The position numbers and the translations under genes were made by a program. The notes beneath the pieces are model-generated. The model had not been told where the DNA came from. It ran no database searches and saw only the letters and a list, made by a program, of their open reading frames with translations. Positions 45,128-54,241 of a DNA stretch of 64,000 bases are shown one piece after another (positions within the stretch are counted from its first letter, which is position 1; every line of letters begins with the position of its first letter). Source of the stretch: Cerrena zonata (Eukaryota; Basidiomycota; Agaricomycetes; Polyporales; Cerrenaceae); contig JASBNA010000024.1 of assembly GCA_038087015.1 (NCBI GenBank), positions 310,001 through 374,000 of the forward strand, read 5' to 3'.

Positions 45128-47567
45128 TTACTTCTTAACTGGCTTGGAAATCTTACCAAGGGCTTCTTTATTCTTTTTCTTATTAATTTTGGCCTTTGAT
45201 TGAGGTTTCTTTCTTAATTCATCCAAAGCTTTAGATTCTTTATGCCCCAAAATTTGTTGATGGGTCTTACCACTAACCATTTGATGAGCGAGATTTTCCA
45301 ATCCACTAGTCAAGTATGACCTCCTATGATTTTTTCTTAATTGAGTGTTTAATAATTCGTTTAATTGGTATTTTAATTGTTTTGCTTCTTCTTTAGTAAT
45401 GGTTTTACCTTCTTTTCTTTTTCTTTGCTTTTTAATAATATCATCTTCAAAATTTTCTATATCAGACAAATCTTCAAGCCCCAAATCATCTGCAGCTTGT
45501 TTTACCCAACTATCTTCTTTACGAGTTGCAGTATTGGAGAGATTTGCATCAGATAATTTTGCTGCAAGTTTGACTCTTGGTTTGATCTGGGAAATGATAT
45601 CCATTTCAATTGGTAATAATTTAACGTCATTATGAACATTTAATCTGGCATTATTTTCTGAAGAGCTTGCAACCATTTTTCTTAATTTTTTAAAAGGTCC
45701 TGATGCCTCCTGTGGAGAACAGAACATCACTGAAACCCCCTCTTTACCAGCTCTTGCAGTTCTACCTGATCTATGAATATAAACATCTGCTGATCTAGGT
45801 AAATGGTAATGGGCCACATGATCAATATTTGAAATATCTAAACCCCTGGCAGCAACATCGGATGCTATAAGCACTGCAGTTGAATTTTTCTCACTTGCTT
45901 CCTTAAATCTTTCTAATGCTCTCAATCTTTGTTTTTGAATCATAGAAGAATGAATTGAAAATGCTGGAATCTTTAAATTATTTAATAATGGAACCAATCT
46001 TTTAACCGAATCAATTGAATTGGCAAAAACTAAAGTAGATCCAGAATACATTAACAAGAAATAATATAAATATAAATCTCTTTCAGTAGGACCACACTCA
46101 ACCAAAGCTTCAGTGATTTGACCAGAAACAATTTCTTTTGGATTAGCATCAATTAATGACGGCTTTGCATCTTTAAATTTCAATTTTTCGGTTAATAAGT
46201 TCAAAATACCTTCATTATCAATCAATGAACCAGAAATTTGATTTTTTTGACCTTTTTTATAACCTTTATCTAATTTACCAAATAAATCAGTTGAAAAAGT
46301 AGCGGAGAAAACGAGGGTTTGCCATTTCCAATCAAATTTTGAATCATTACGAGGTCTATGTTTATGGAAAAGTTCCAAAATTTTTTCAAATTCTTCGAAA
46401 TGACCATCTTGTAAAAGTCTATCAGCTTCATCTAGAACAAGTATATCGGTGCAGGCTAATCTTTTGGCTAATTCTTCATCTTGTTGACACAATTCCAAGA
46501 ATCTACCCGGAGTGGCAACGATGATACCTGGGCCATGACTTAATAATCTCTCTTGTTTTTGAATAGACAACCCACCAGTGATGGTTACAATACCATGTTG
46601 AGATAAGGGAGAATATTGTGCAATTTTGTTTAAATGATCAACAACTTGATGAGCCAATTCTCTAGTTGGAGCGAAAAATGATACCTGAAGGAGAGTTTAC
46701 TTTCTTATTTTTCAAATTATTTTTGATGTGATTAATTTTGGAAATATGTTTTTCTAAGATTGGTATACCATAAGCCAAGGTTTTACCCGAACCAGTGGTT
46801 GCTTTACCTATGACATCCTTACCTTGTAAAGCGAGAGGAATGGTTCTTTTTTGAATAGGCGTTGGTTGATTAAACTTTAAAGATGATAACCCATTCAAAG
46901 TATAAGCACTTAACTCCAACCCTTTTTCTTGGTCAGTCCAAGCAGGTAAGTCAATATCATCATCATCAGGTAAAGGTAAATCAAGTTGCTTGAAAGCATT
47001 TTGTAAGAGCTCTTCATCTTTGTCTTGCTTATTTGAGGCTCTTCTGCGCTCTTTTTGGTTATCTTGTGCTTTTGGTTCGGCGATATCGTCAAAACCAGTA
47101 AATTCTTCCTCATCTTCATCTTCCAGTTCCTTTTCATCTTCTTTGTCGTTACCTTCTTTATTTTCCTTGTCTTCCCAAACACCATCGGCTTTTTCTAATT
47201 CTTCTAATTGAGCTTCAGTTTTCAAATTTCTTTTATCTTGAACTATGAATTCAGCTTTCCCATCAACTATTTTAACATCAACCCCATCAATTTCTTCTAA
47301 ACCGTAAAAACCTTCATAATCATCTAAATTATCAGGAATTTCCACTGGTTTCCAATTCAAATTACCGGCTTTTACCACTTTAGATTCTAATTTTTGTTGT
47401 TGTTTAAGCGTTTGGGGTTTTTTCGATTTTTTAACAACCTTCCCAATTGGTCCTTTTTTCAAAGTTTTCCCTTTGACAGGCTTACCTTTGCCTTTGGCAG
47501 GCTTACCTTTGGCACCAGAATTACCCTTACCAGCGGTCTTTTTGACAGGTTTATCTTTCAAAGCCAT
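45128..47567 (-). CDS. MAK5: DEAD-box RNA helicase Mak5, one frameshift
   Basis: Nucleolar ATP-dependent RNA helicase needed for 60S subunit assembly and, in Saccharomyces, for M1 killer-RNA maintenance. About 813 codons. A long basic/acidic N-terminus ([20 protein letters not shown], then [20 protein letters not shown]) is Mak5-like. Helicase motifs: Q motif [13 protein letters not shown], motif I ATTGSGKT, Ia [43 protein letters not shown] and [12 protein letters not shown]. The frame breaks at 46674-46678: removing one base from a run of five T on the coding strand restores [13 protein letters not shown] exactly, a textbook homopolymer indel. BMT2 is divergent, 182 bp away. Confidence 0.95.
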
Positions 47568-47749
47568 ACTTACTTACAAGCTGAAAAGGTTGTATCTGAA
47601 AGATCAAGTCATCTCAAATAGAGGAAAAAAAATAGAGCAGAGGTCGCTTAGGTGCAGGACCTTTTTTTTTTCAAAGATTTTTTTTTTTTTTTTTATTTTC
47701 ATTAGATATCATTTGAAGACAACCTTGATTAACTGGGTAGAGATAGAAT
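47568..47749. promoter_or_regulatory. Shared MAK5-BMT2 ribosome-biogenesis promoter
   Basis: 182-bp divergent promoter for two 60S-biogenesis genes. It carries a PAC-like TGAGATGA on the minus strand (near 47609-47616) and long T tracts around 47660-47695. PAC elements mark ribosome-biogenesis genes in yeasts; the match is to the core only. Confidence 0.45.
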
Positions 47750-48769
47750 ATGGCAGGGAAGAAAAGAAGCGGATTATTGAGGAAACCGCAGCCCATAACC
47801 ACCGATAAGAAAAAACTACCCAAGAGTTTCAAGCCACAGCAAGCACGACAATTGATACGCCGGTACCATGTCTTACATAAGAACAAGCAAATGATCTTGA
47901 GTCGGCTTAATGAGAGTAAGGTAATGGAGGAGGAGCTCAGTATAGATAATTATAAGAGGGTGATTGGTGGGAACAAGCATTACAAACAAGGGTATGAGGA
48001 ACTACTGGTCAATAGAAAGAAGAATGTTGAGATGATTCGGATTGAGAATAAGATGAGAAAAGAAGAATTGATCAAGAAACTAGGAGAAATAGATAAAGAG
48101 ATCGATACAAGAGGAGGGTTAGCGGCATATCAAATTGCATCCACGCAAGGACAGGACACCCAGCGAGGAGGAGACTCGCTGAAGAAGCTAATCGAGTGGA
48201 TGAAGGGAGCAAAATACCAGGGTCAAATTGAAGAAATGAAGAAAATGGATAGAAAGCTTAATGCATTAGAGATTGGAAGTTTGAGTGCCAATAATATGAT
48301 AAGTACCAGTAAGGTATTTGAAGAAGTGAAGAGAATTGATTTGAATTCACAAAATGGACAATTGATTGAAAAACAAGATTTTATGCAAAGACCACTACCA
48401 AAAGATGAAAACGAGAAGTTCAATATGATTAGTTGTTCATTAGTATTAAATTTTGTTCCATCGGCGATTGCCAGAGGAGACATGTTGAAAAGAATTACAA
48501 AATTTTTGAAAACCCCCAAAGCCAATGAGATTAGTGGTTTGTTCCTAGTATTACCATTACCCTGTATAAACAACTCTAGATACTTTGATAAGAAAGAATT
48601 AGATAAGATAATGCTAGGACTTGGGTTCAAAGAGCAAGAATACTATCAAGCGAAAAAAGTTGCTTATTGGTTGTATGATTGGCAAGGAGAAGCGAATCCT
48701 GCCCAAAATCAAAAGAAAGAATTACATAAGGGTAGTAACCGGAATAATTTTTGTATATTAATAAAATAA
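47750..48769 (+). CDS. BMT2: 25S rRNA m1A methyltransferase Bmt2
   Basis: SAM-dependent nucleolar methyltransferase that makes m1A at the position equivalent to A2142 of 25S rRNA. 339 residues, close to the Saccharomyces protein YBR141C, frame intact. A basic N-terminus (KKRSGLLRKPQPITTDKKKL) is followed by the family signature GGLAAYQIASTQGQDTQRGG. The core has LNALEIGSLSANN in the SAM-binding position, RIDLNSQ, DFMQRPLP and SLVLNFVPSAIARGDMLKRI. C-terminal FLVLPLPCINNSRYF and the conserved lysine-rich end match the Bmt2 family. Immediately upstream lies divergent MAK5, as in Saccharomyces. Confidence 0.92.
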   Translation: MAGKKRSGLLRKPQPITTDKKKLPKSFKPQQARQLIRRYHVLHKNKQMILSRLNESKVMEEELSIDNYKRVIGGNKHYKQGYEELLVNRKKNVEMIRIENKMRKEELIKKLGEIDKEIDTRGGLAAYQIASTQGQDTQRGGDSLKKLIEWMKGAKYQGQIEEMKKMDRKLNALEIGSLSANNMISTSKVFEEVKRIDLNSQNGQLIEKQDFMQRPLPKDENEKFNMISCSLVLNFVPSAIARGDMLKRITKFLKTPKANEISGLFLVLPLPCINNSRYFDKKELDKIMLGLGFKEQEYYQAKKVAYWLYDWQGEANPAQNQKKELHKGSNRNNFCILIK

Positions 48770-49044
48770 TCTAGACTTGACAATCACTCCATGGGGTAGA
48801 GATATTTAATGGAGTATAATGGGAAGTACAAGGCGTACCTGTGAATACAAACCAACAATCACTAGACGTGGTATGATGAAATGGTGAAATTCACCCTAAA
48901 CTTTAATTGGACAATTTTTTTTTTAAGTTCAACTGCGTAATGTTGATTTTGTAATCATACCATAAGGGTACATATGGGACCACGGAAAATCGTACGGAAC
49001 ATCTTTTACCAAAGCTCAAGTTCCAGACTATAGCACTGTCTGGC

Positions 49045-49081
49045 TACATCGAATGGTACATTGATACATCGAATGGTACAT
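49045..49081. repeat. Tandem repeat, 20-bp period
   Basis: TACATCGAATGGTACAT occurs at 49045-49061 and 49065-49081, followed by a degenerate GGTACATCGGATAC copy. Confidence 0.8.
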
Positions 49082-49125
49082 CGGCCGGTTCAAAAGGTAC
49101 ATCGGATACGTCTACTATACCTCAC

Positions 49126-49169
49126 TAGCATATCGGGTTAGTATACTTAGCATATCGAATTAGTATACC
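49126..49169. repeat. Adjacent 22-bp tandem duplication
   Basis: Two abutting 22-bp units, 49126-49147 and 49148-49169, both starting TAGCATATCG and containing TTAGTATAC, differ at three positions (GG to AA in the middle, final T to C). Confidence 0.85.
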
Positions 49170-50106
49170 TGGTAGCAGAACACTATGGATACCAGAACGT
49201 AACATGTAATCTACTACTACAACTCGTGATACAAGCCCATTTGTTCCGATGCAACGGCATACTAAGCTGTTGGCTATTTCTCCGGGGCACTTTGTATAAT
49301 ACGAATTCACCCCACGGAGAAATGGTGCGGATGTTCTTGGTCCCTCGTGTATTGTGTAACATACCCGGTTTTTTTTGTAAGCCGTAGCCGTGAGCGTATT
49401 GGTCGGCCAACACCAGCACCACTCGGCTCCCCATCAACACCACTGGATCCACCCAGACCACCCCCTGATGCAGGCGTAAGGAAGCGACGGTCGGAATCCA
49501 AGTCATTGGGATGGGGGTGGAGGTCGTGCAGCTAGTCACCAGATTCATGGGGAGATGGATCTGCAGCCTGTGTGCAGGCGCGTGGGGCATTTATGGAGGT
49601 TTTTCGGAGAAACTGGTGGAGTCAACTTTCTTTTTTTTCAATATTTTTTTTCTGTTTTGTTAGCGTCGAACGAGGCAAAAGGCGCGGTGTACGGGTGAAT
49701 TTCTCTGACCATTTCCTTTTTCTATTGTTGGTGCTGCAGGCTTTCTTTTTTCCGGACGCCTTTTTTCTGCTTTCGGAGATGTTTTTTTTCATTTTTGGTG
49801 AGGATTTCTGTTTTTTCGTTCATTTTTTTTATTTTTTTTTCTTTTATTATTATTTTTTTTGAGGTGCAGATTATTTTTTTTCTTTTTAGTGCAGATTTTT
49901 TTAACAGCCGACTCTGTTTGGTCAGCCCAGAGAAAATGCCGGGTTAATTAAGTTTTTCCAGTTAATTTAATATGTCAGGATTAATTGTGCTGGAAAAACT
50001 GGTTATTAGTTAGGCTGGAGTATAAATATGGGATGAAATCTTGTAGTAATTTTAGAATTTTTTTTATTTCCTTCTACATTATTACATTACTTACTTAACT
50101 TACAAT

Positions 50107-51768
50107 ATGTCTGACGAATTACATTCTGGTGCTCAAACACCAGTAAATGACTCTTCGATTCTTTCAAAAGAAGACGTTGAACAATCCAAGATCCCTGATG
50201 AACAACAAATCAGAGATGAATTACCGGTTTTACCAGAAAAGAAAGCCAGTGATTATGTACTTGTTTCCATGTTTTGTTTCTTAGTTGCCTTTGGTGGTTT
50301 CGTTTTTGGTTTTGATACCGGTACTATTTCTGGGTTTGTCAATATGGGAGATTTTGTTAAAAGATTTGGTACTCATCATGCTGATGGTACTCATAGTTTA
50401 TCAACCATTAGAACCGGGTTAATTGTTTCTATTTTCAATGTTGGTTGTGCCGTTGGTGGTATTTTCTTATCAAAAGTTGCTGATGTTTATGGTAGAAGAA
50501 TTGGTCTTATGTTTTCCATGATTATTTATATCGTTGGTATTATCATTCAAATTTCAAGTCAACATGCTTGGTACCAATATTTTATCGGTAGATTAATTAC
50601 TGGTTTAGCTGTTGGTATTGTTTCAGTTTTATCTCCTTTATTCATTAGTGAATCTGCTCCTAAAAAAATTAGAGGTACTTTAGTTTGTTGTTTCCAATTA
50701 TGTATTACTTTGGGTATCTTTTTAGGTTACTGTACTACTTATGGTACTAAAACTTACGATGACTCCAGACAATGGAGAATTCCATTAGGTTTATGTTTTG
50801 CTTGGGCCATTATGATGGTTGTTGGTATGATTTCAATGCCAGAATCCCCTCGTTATCTTGTTGAAAAAAATAGAATTGAAGATGCTAAAAAATCAATTGG
50901 TACTTCAAACAAAGTTAGTGTTGAAGATCCTGCTGTTTATACCGAAATCCAATTAATTCAAGCTGGTATCGAAAGAGAAAGATTGGCTGGTAATGCTTCT
51001 TGGACCGAATTAATCACTGGTAAACCAAAGATTTTAAGAAGAGTTGTTATGGGTATGTTTTTACAATCTTTACAACAATTAACCGGTGATAATTATTTCT
51101 TCTACTATGGTACTACTATTTTTAAAGCTGTTGGTTTAAAAGATTCTTTCCAAACTTCAATCATTTTAGGTATTGTTAATTTTGCATCTACTTTCGTTGG
51201 TATTTGGGCTATTGAAAGATTTGGTAGAAGATTATGTTTATTAACTGGTTCTTCTTGTATGTTTATTTGTTTCATCATTTATTCTGTCTTGGGTTCCGTC
51301 CATTTATATAAAGATGGTTATGATGGTCCAACTTATGTTCCAACTGGTAACGCTATGATTTTCATTACTTGTCTTTACATTTTCTTCTTTGCCTCAACTT
51401 GGGCTGGTGGTGTTTATACCATTGTTTCTGAATCTTACCCATTAAGAATTAGATCAAAAGCTATGGCTGTTGGTTCTGCTTGTAACTGGATGTGGGGTTT
51501 CCTTATTTCTTTCTTTACTCCTTTAATCACTGCTAGAATTCATTTCTACTACGGGTTTGTCTTTGCTGGTTGTTTACTTTTCTCCCTTTTCTACGTTTTC
51601 TTCTACGTTAATGAAACTAAAGGTTTGACTTTGGAAGAAGTTGATGAGTTATATGCTCAAGGTGTTCTTCCTTGGAAATCATCTTCTTGGGTTCCTCCAT
51701 CAACCGAACAAATGGCTACCACCACTGGTTACGCTGCTGAAAGCAAACCAGAAAACGAACATGTTTAA
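50107..51768 (+). CDS. Hexose transporter of the MFS sugar-porter family
   Basis: Plasma-membrane hexose facilitator of the HXT/HGT type. 553 residues, intact, with highly biased codons suggesting strong expression. Twelve hydrophobic helices can be traced, starting with [20 protein letters not shown]. Sugar-porter signatures: [10 protein letters not shown] after TM2, [44 protein letters not shown], the TM7 motif [46 protein letters not shown] and the C-terminal [18 protein letters not shown]. The [12 protein letters not shown] form is typical of fungal glucose transporters. I cannot name the exact HGT or HXT orthologue. The upstream region has CGGANNA sites and a TATA box. Confidence 0.95.
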   Translation: MSDELHSGAQTPVNDSSILSKEDVEQSKIPDEQQIRDELPVLPEKKASDYVLVSMFCFLVAFGGFVFGFDTGTISGFVNMGDFVKRFGTHHADGTHSLSTIRTGLIVSIFNVGCAVGGIFLSKVADVYGRRIGLMFSMIIYIVGIIIQISSQHAWYQYFIGRLITGLAVGIVSVLSPLFISESAPKKIRGTLVCCFQLCITLGIFLGYCTTYGTKTYDDSRQWRIPLGLCFAWAIMMVVGMISMPESPRYLVEKNRIEDAKKSIGTSNKVSVEDPAVYTEIQLIQAGIERERLAGNASWTELITGKPKILRRVVMGMFLQSLQQLTGDNYFFYYGTTIFKAVGLKDSFQTSIILGIVNFASTFVGIWAIERFGRRLCLLTGSSCMFICFIIYSVLGSVHLYKDGYDGPTYVPTGNAMIFITCLYIFFFASTWAGGVYTIVSESYPLRIRSKAMAVGSACNWMWGFLISFFTPLITARIHFYYGFVFAGCLLFSLFYVFFYVNETKGLTLEEVDELYAQGVLPWKSSSWVPPSTEQMATTTGYAAESKPENEHV

Positions 51769-52104
51769 TTTTAAATTTTTCTTTAACCTTTTATTTTAAT
51801 AACTTTTAATAAGTTTATGACTTTTAATCTCTTGCATTTAGCATACTGACGATTTATATTAATGTACATATATGTTTACTATTATCTATTGTAATTTATA
51901 ACTTGTAATTGACAAATGCTACAGTAAATCAAAGAATTACCGTAAATCAAAGTATTAATTACCGTGCTCAGGGCATACTGAATGGCAGTATAGTGCTAAA
52001 GTAACTGTGCTTAAGTGATAACTACTAAGAGGACAAACCTAAACCAGAATACCGCAAAGTGACAGCATAATAATTAGTCTAATTGGTCTACTGCTTAGTG
52101 ATAT

Positions 52105-52190
52105 TAGTAAGTAGTATAAGGAAGTAAATAGTATATGGAAGTAAGTAGTATAAGGAAGTAAGTAGTAAGTAAGTAGTAAGTGAGTAGTAA
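52105..52190. repeat. Degenerate AAGTAAGTAGTA tandem repeat
   Basis: Repeated GTAAGTAGTA and AGTATAAGGAAGTAA units with interruptions upstream of AAT1. Confidence 0.75.
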
Positions 52191-52308
52191 CACGACGGCT
52201 TAATACGGATTCATGTGCTTCCGTACCCCCGAGATCCCGACTTCTTCCTCGGAGTAAAGCGCAGGCAGAATGTCGCGGTATCGTACGACACCGGCGCGCA
52301 CGACATTG

Positions 52309-52315
52309 TGACTCA
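52309..52315. promoter_or_regulatory. Gcn4 site TGACTCA upstream of AAT1
   Basis: A full TGACTCA Gcn4 consensus 190 bp before the ATG of an amino-acid biosynthetic gene. Confidence 0.5.
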
Positions 52316-52505
52316 AATATACTCCACTTTGAGTTAAACCAGTGAAAATTTTCGGTGCCAAAAGGAGGGGAAACGATTAGGTGCTCCACAATAGGTTTGT
52401 CCGCTAACGGGAAATGGTTTAATTGTAAATATATATATATATTGACGTATATATCAAGCCAGATACTCTTCAGTCTTATATAGTATAAGTTTTCAGTAGG
52501 TAAGG

Positions 52506-53798
52506 ATGCTTTCTAGAAACATAAACGTAAGAGGACTTAGATCCTTTTCTACATTGGGATATCTTAAGAATTGGAATCAAATTCCAACTGCTCCTCCAGA
52601 TAAGATTTTGGGGATTTCCGAAGCTTATGTAAAAGATTCCAATAGCCAAAAGATCAATTTAGGGGTTGGTGCTTATAGAGATAATAACGGTAAGCCAATT
52701 ATTTTCCCATCAGTTAAGAAGGCTGAAGGAATTTTATTAGAAAAAGAAAGCGAAAAAGAATATACTGGGATAATTGGTAATAAGAATTATCAAAGTATTG
52801 TTAGGGATTTCATATTCAATAACTCCAATAAAGATGCTAATGGTGCTAAGTTGATTAAAGAAGATCGTATTGTTACTGCACAAACCATTTCTGGTACTGG
52901 GTCCTTGAGGGTTATTGCTGAGTTTTTAAATCGTTTTTATGATTCTAAAACCATAAAAGTCCCCAAACCAACTTGGGCAAATCACGTTGCTGTTTTCACC
53001 GATGCTGGATTACAGCCAGAATTCTATAATTATTATGATGTGGAAAACAATTCTTTAGATTATGAAAATTTGAAAAAATCAATCGAATCAACTCCAAATG
53101 GCTCTATTGTTTTATTGCACGCTTGTTGCCATAATCCAACCGGGATGGATTTATCCAATGAAGAATGGGATGAAGTTTTACAAATCATTACCAAGAAAAA
53201 CTTGTTCCCATTAGTCGATATGGCTTATCAAGGATTTGCTCTGGGTAATCCATATAAAGATATCGAATTGATTCGTAAATTGAATCAATTGGTTGTTAAT
53301 GATGAATTGAAATCATACGCTTTGTGTCAATCTTTTGCTAAAAATATGGGATTATACGGAGAAAGAATTGGTTCAATCTCAATTGTCACCGAATCTTCAG
53401 AACAATCAGTGGCAATTGAATCTCAATTGAAAAAATTAATCAGACCAATCTATTCAAATCCTCCAATTCACGGTTCCAAAATCGTCGAAACTATTTTCTC
53501 AAATGAAAATTTATACAACTCTTGGTTAAATGATTTAGACCAAGTTGTTGGAAGATTAAACAAAGTTAGAGATCAATTATATCAAAAATTAGATAAATCA
53601 AACTATAACTGGGATCATTTAACCAAACAAAGAGGTATGTTTATCTACACTGGTTTATCAAAAGATCAAGTTATCAAATTAAGAAATGATTACTCTATCT
53701 ACGCTACTGAAGACGGTAGATTCTCCATCAGTGGTGTTAATGAAAATAACGTCGACTATTTAGCCAACGCCATTAACGAGGTTATCAAAAGCTCTTAA
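52506..53798 (+). CDS. AAT1: Mitochondrial aspartate aminotransferase
   Basis: PLP enzyme interconverting aspartate + 2-oxoglutarate and oxaloacetate + glutamate, part of the malate-aspartate shuttle. 430 residues, intact. An N-terminal basic presequence MLSRNINVRGLRSFSTLGYL indicates the mitochondrial isoform. Family motifs: NLGVGAYRDNNGKPIIFPSV, YTGIIGN, TAQTISGTGSLRV, PTWANHVAVF, HACCHNPTGMD, PLVDMAYQGFA, and the PLP lysine near residue 278 in CQSFAKNMGLYGERIGS. Codon 246 is CTG in GFA-CTG-GN, where relatives have Ser (GFASG or ESGN), so it is probably read as serine. A Gcn4 site lies upstream. Confidence 0.95.
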   Translation: MLSRNINVRGLRSFSTLGYLKNWNQIPTAPPDKILGISEAYVKDSNSQKINLGVGAYRDNNGKPIIFPSVKKAEGILLEKESEKEYTGIIGNKNYQSIVRDFIFNNSNKDANGAKLIKEDRIVTAQTISGTGSLRVIAEFLNRFYDSKTIKVPKPTWANHVAVFTDAGLQPEFYNYYDVENNSLDYENLKKSIESTPNGSIVLLHACCHNPTGMDLSNEEWDEVLQIITKKNLFPLVDMAYQGFALGNPYKDIELIRKLNQLVVNDELKSYALCQSFAKNMGLYGERIGSISIVTESSEQSVAIESQLKKLIRPIYSNPPIHGSKIVETIFSNENLYNSWLNDLDQVVGRLNKVRDQLYQKLDKSNYNWDHLTKQRGMFIYTGLSKDQVIKLRNDYSIYATEDGRFSISGVNENNVDYLANAINEVIKSS

Positions 53799-54241
53799 TC
53801 TTAATTAGAAATCTATGATTGAATTGTAATTATTAAAAACATGTAGTGAAATTTTCCATTCTTTGTGCTATTTCTTCTCTTCCCTGTCATTTCGTATACT
53901 GTTGAACCCACAACCTATCCCAATCCACCTACCCATCTACATATGGGTTTACCTTTCAACTAACCACGTCCACTTCTCGACTACCTACGTCTCTATGTGG
54001 CCCAAGTATGTACTTCAGTAGTCAATTAGGTATAAAATGAAGGTGAAAAATTTGCCTAACAAAACAAAAAAAAAAAAAAAAAAAAAAAGTCTGAAAAAAA
54101 AAAAAGATTTCCCTAACAAAAGCCCAAAATAGTTCCGTGTCTTTCGGAGAAAGCAAAACAAATTAAAAGATCCCATGATCCCCCCATCCCTTTCAAATCC
54201 TTTTCTTCTTCTTCTTTCTCTTTAATTTATTCAACTCGAAG
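53799..54241. other. Spacer with poly(A) tracts upstream of PGM2
   Basis: 443 bp, with A homopolymers at 54066-54105 and pyrimidine-rich leader (TTCTTCTTCTTC near 54203) before the PGM2 ATG. No gene. Confidence 0.5.

Larger units (their letters stand above)
48983..49621. promoter_or_regulatory. Six Rgt1-type CGGANNA sites upstream of the hexose transporter
   Basis: CGGANNA at 48983-48989, 48995-49001, 49315-49321 and 49615-49621, and its reverse complement at 49242-49248 and 49278-49284. The pair ATTTCTCCG (49276-49284) and CGGAGAAAT (49315-49323) forms a perfect 9-bp inverted repeat. Saccharomyces Rgt1 binds CGGANNA clusters at HXT promoters to repress them when glucose is absent. Clustering ahead of a hexose transporter is consistent; binding is inferred. 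Confidence 0.5.
48770..50106. other. Long hexose-transporter promoter region with repeats
   Basis: 1.34 kb between BMT2 and the sugar transporter. It contains two kinds of short tandem repeat (49045-49169), six CGGANNA sequences (48983-49621), a GC-rich patch (49380-49590), T-rich leader sequence from 49630 to 49900, and a probable TATA box (GTATAAATATG near 50021). Frames in the GC-rich patch on both strands have no protein features. Confidence 0.6.
51769..52505. other. Spacer with GTAAGTAGTA repeats and a GC-rich patch
   Basis: 737 bp. The degenerate AAGTAAGTAGTA repeat array (52105-52190) gives way to a GC-rich patch (52190-52305) with CCGAG/CTCGG pairs, then the AAT1 promoter with a TGACTCA box and TATATATA near 52430. 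No gene is seen. Confidence 0.5.

Noticed and set aside
46675..47567. N-terminal Mak5 piece as a separate gene
   Set aside because: It ends within helicase motif Ia, and the next frame resumes exactly at PTRELAHQ; one T in a run of five explains the split.
49183..49590. Large overlapping minus-strand frames in the transporter promoter
   Set aside because: They follow a GC-rich patch and show Pro/Gly/Val-rich random sequence; plus-strand frames overlap them as well.
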